Notes under the pieces: model-generated
The model's input: only the letters and a program-made list of their open reading frames with translations
The model's database searches: none
What the model was told of the DNA's origin: nothing
Shown here: piece after piece, positions 63,396 through 64,000 of the stretch
Layout: every line of letters starts with the position of its first letter
Numbering within the stretch: position 1 is the stretch's first letter
Assembly (NCBI GenBank): GCA_011009095.1
Contig: VTPC01000674.1
Location: forward strand, 482,938 to 546,937
Reading direction: 5' to 3'
Source: Ignelater luminosus
Lineage: Eukaryota > Arthropoda > Insecta > Coleoptera > Elateridae
DNA length: 64,000 nt
Made by a program: the position numbers and the translations under genes

Positions 63396-64000
63396 ATGAG
63401 TTCATCAAGAAGAAGATGCAAATATCATCCTGATATATTTTGTTACATTTGTGGTGTGTATACAACAGCAAAACAGAGACGAAATATCACAGACTTTGTA
63501 AAGGAGGTTTATGCTGCTTATTTTGGTGTAAAAATCGAAAAACAAGGTTCCTCATAAGGTTTGCAATTTTGTATTGAGTCTATGCGCTTGTGGAAGAAAA
63601 GGGAATACTCAGGGTTAGACTTCGGTATCCCTATGATCTGGAAGGAGCCTACGAATCATATCGACGATTGCTACTTTGGTGTAGTAAAAGTCAAAGGCTT
63701 TAATCGGCATAAAACATGGGAATATCCTGATATAAAGTCCATACAACTTCCTGTGTCACACAACTAAGAACTGCCTCGACCTATTTACGACTCACAACCA
63801 GAGCGTACACCGTCAGAAGAAATAGTGTTACCAGGCTTACAGCGTTCAATACAATCTGGAGGTACAAGAGGAAATGAATATGCAACAGAAACGTCAGCGC
63901 CACAGTCGTTTTCTCAAAATGAACTTAGCGATTTAATACGAGATCTGAATTTATCAAAACAGGCATTGGAACTATTAACGTCCAGACTAAAGGAAAAAAA
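63396..64000 (+). pseudogene. Degraded copy of a repetitive arthropod protein family (C-Y-I-C-G type), cut by the window end
   Basis: The start at 63396 (M-S-S-S-R-R-R-C-K) leads to C-Y-I-C-G-V-Y-T-T-A and A-Y-F-G-V-K. The reading frame is lost near 63545-63570 and resumes as C-I-E-S-M-R-L-W-K-K, with F-G-I-P-M-I-W-K-E-P and D-D-C-Y-F-G. A stop at 63765-63767 follows. The same frame then runs open to the window edge with L-P-R-P-I-Y and L-S-D-L-I-R-D-L-N-L-S-K. I recognise this order from an abundant, unnamed family in arthropods and some cnidarians, with paired cysteines at the N-terminus (probably zinc-binding). Many copies suggest a link to a mobile element. The usual second Cys of D-C-Y-F-C is Gly here. 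At least one frameshift and one stop make this a pseudogene. Family recall is from memory. Confidence 0.55.

Noticed and set aside
1-64000. CRISPR arrays, prokaryotic operons, riboswitches
   Set aside because: No regularly spaced repeats with spacers, and spliced EGF exons show that the DNA is eukaryotic.

Overview
The window is AT-rich animal DNA, almost certainly from an insect. It is one stretch of a single very large gene: the insect Notch receptor, read on the plus strand. Four coding exons can be read base by base, with GT..AG borders and compatible phases. They encode the end of EGF repeat 1 through EGF repeat 9 of the extracellular region. Each cysteine pattern and each linker matches the order of EGF repeats 1 to 9 in insect Notch. 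Repeat 2 has a longer C1-C2 loop than in Drosophila (H-T-G-P-G-P-R between the cysteines). That loop and the overall wording resemble beetle Notch as I remember it, so a beetle is my best guess. No alignment was possible. The signal peptide, start of EGF1, promoter, EGF10 onward, transmembrane and intracellular parts lie outside the window.

Layout: 1-6903 is the end of an upstream intron. Exon A is 6904-7178 (EGF1 end, EGF2, EGF3). A 428-bp intron follows, then exon B at 7607-7802 (EGF3 end, EGF4, start of EGF5). Next is a 28.3-kb intron (7803-36057), exon C at 36058-36191 (EGF5 end, EGF6), and a 22.9-kb intron (36192-59110). Exon D is 59111-59467 (EGF6 end, EGF7, EGF8, EGF9). The rest, 59468-64000, is the next intron, still open at the window edge. 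Only 962 bases of 64 kb are recognised coding sequence.

The introns hold mobile-element debris. The 28-kb intron carries a 1.7-kb near-palindrome (19786-21514) with TA target duplications. Both arms contain the 3' part of a Tc1/mariner-type transposase, so it looks like an inverted duplication of a transposon end. The 23-kb intron holds three items: a nearly complete 1.27-kb mariner of the Mos1/mauritiana type (39782-41053) that has lost its first catalytic aspartate, a 210-bp MITE with perfect 31-bp inverted repeats (45822-46031), and a broken BEL/Pao-type retrotransposon pol region (about 56960-58840). A degraded copy of a repetitive protein family runs off the right edge (63396-64000).

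Other features of note are two candidate recursive-splicing (ratchet) sites, one in each giant intron (33245 and 52144). There is also a minisatellite with a roughly 14-codon period (38709-38935), an unrecognised minus-strand coding relic (53450-53850), and a cluster of a short motif near 4.1-4.7 kb. I found no tRNA, rRNA, CRISPR array or independent intact gene. The clearest unusual items are the transposon-derived palindrome and the ratchet-site candidates. Nothing here proves a wholly new system.
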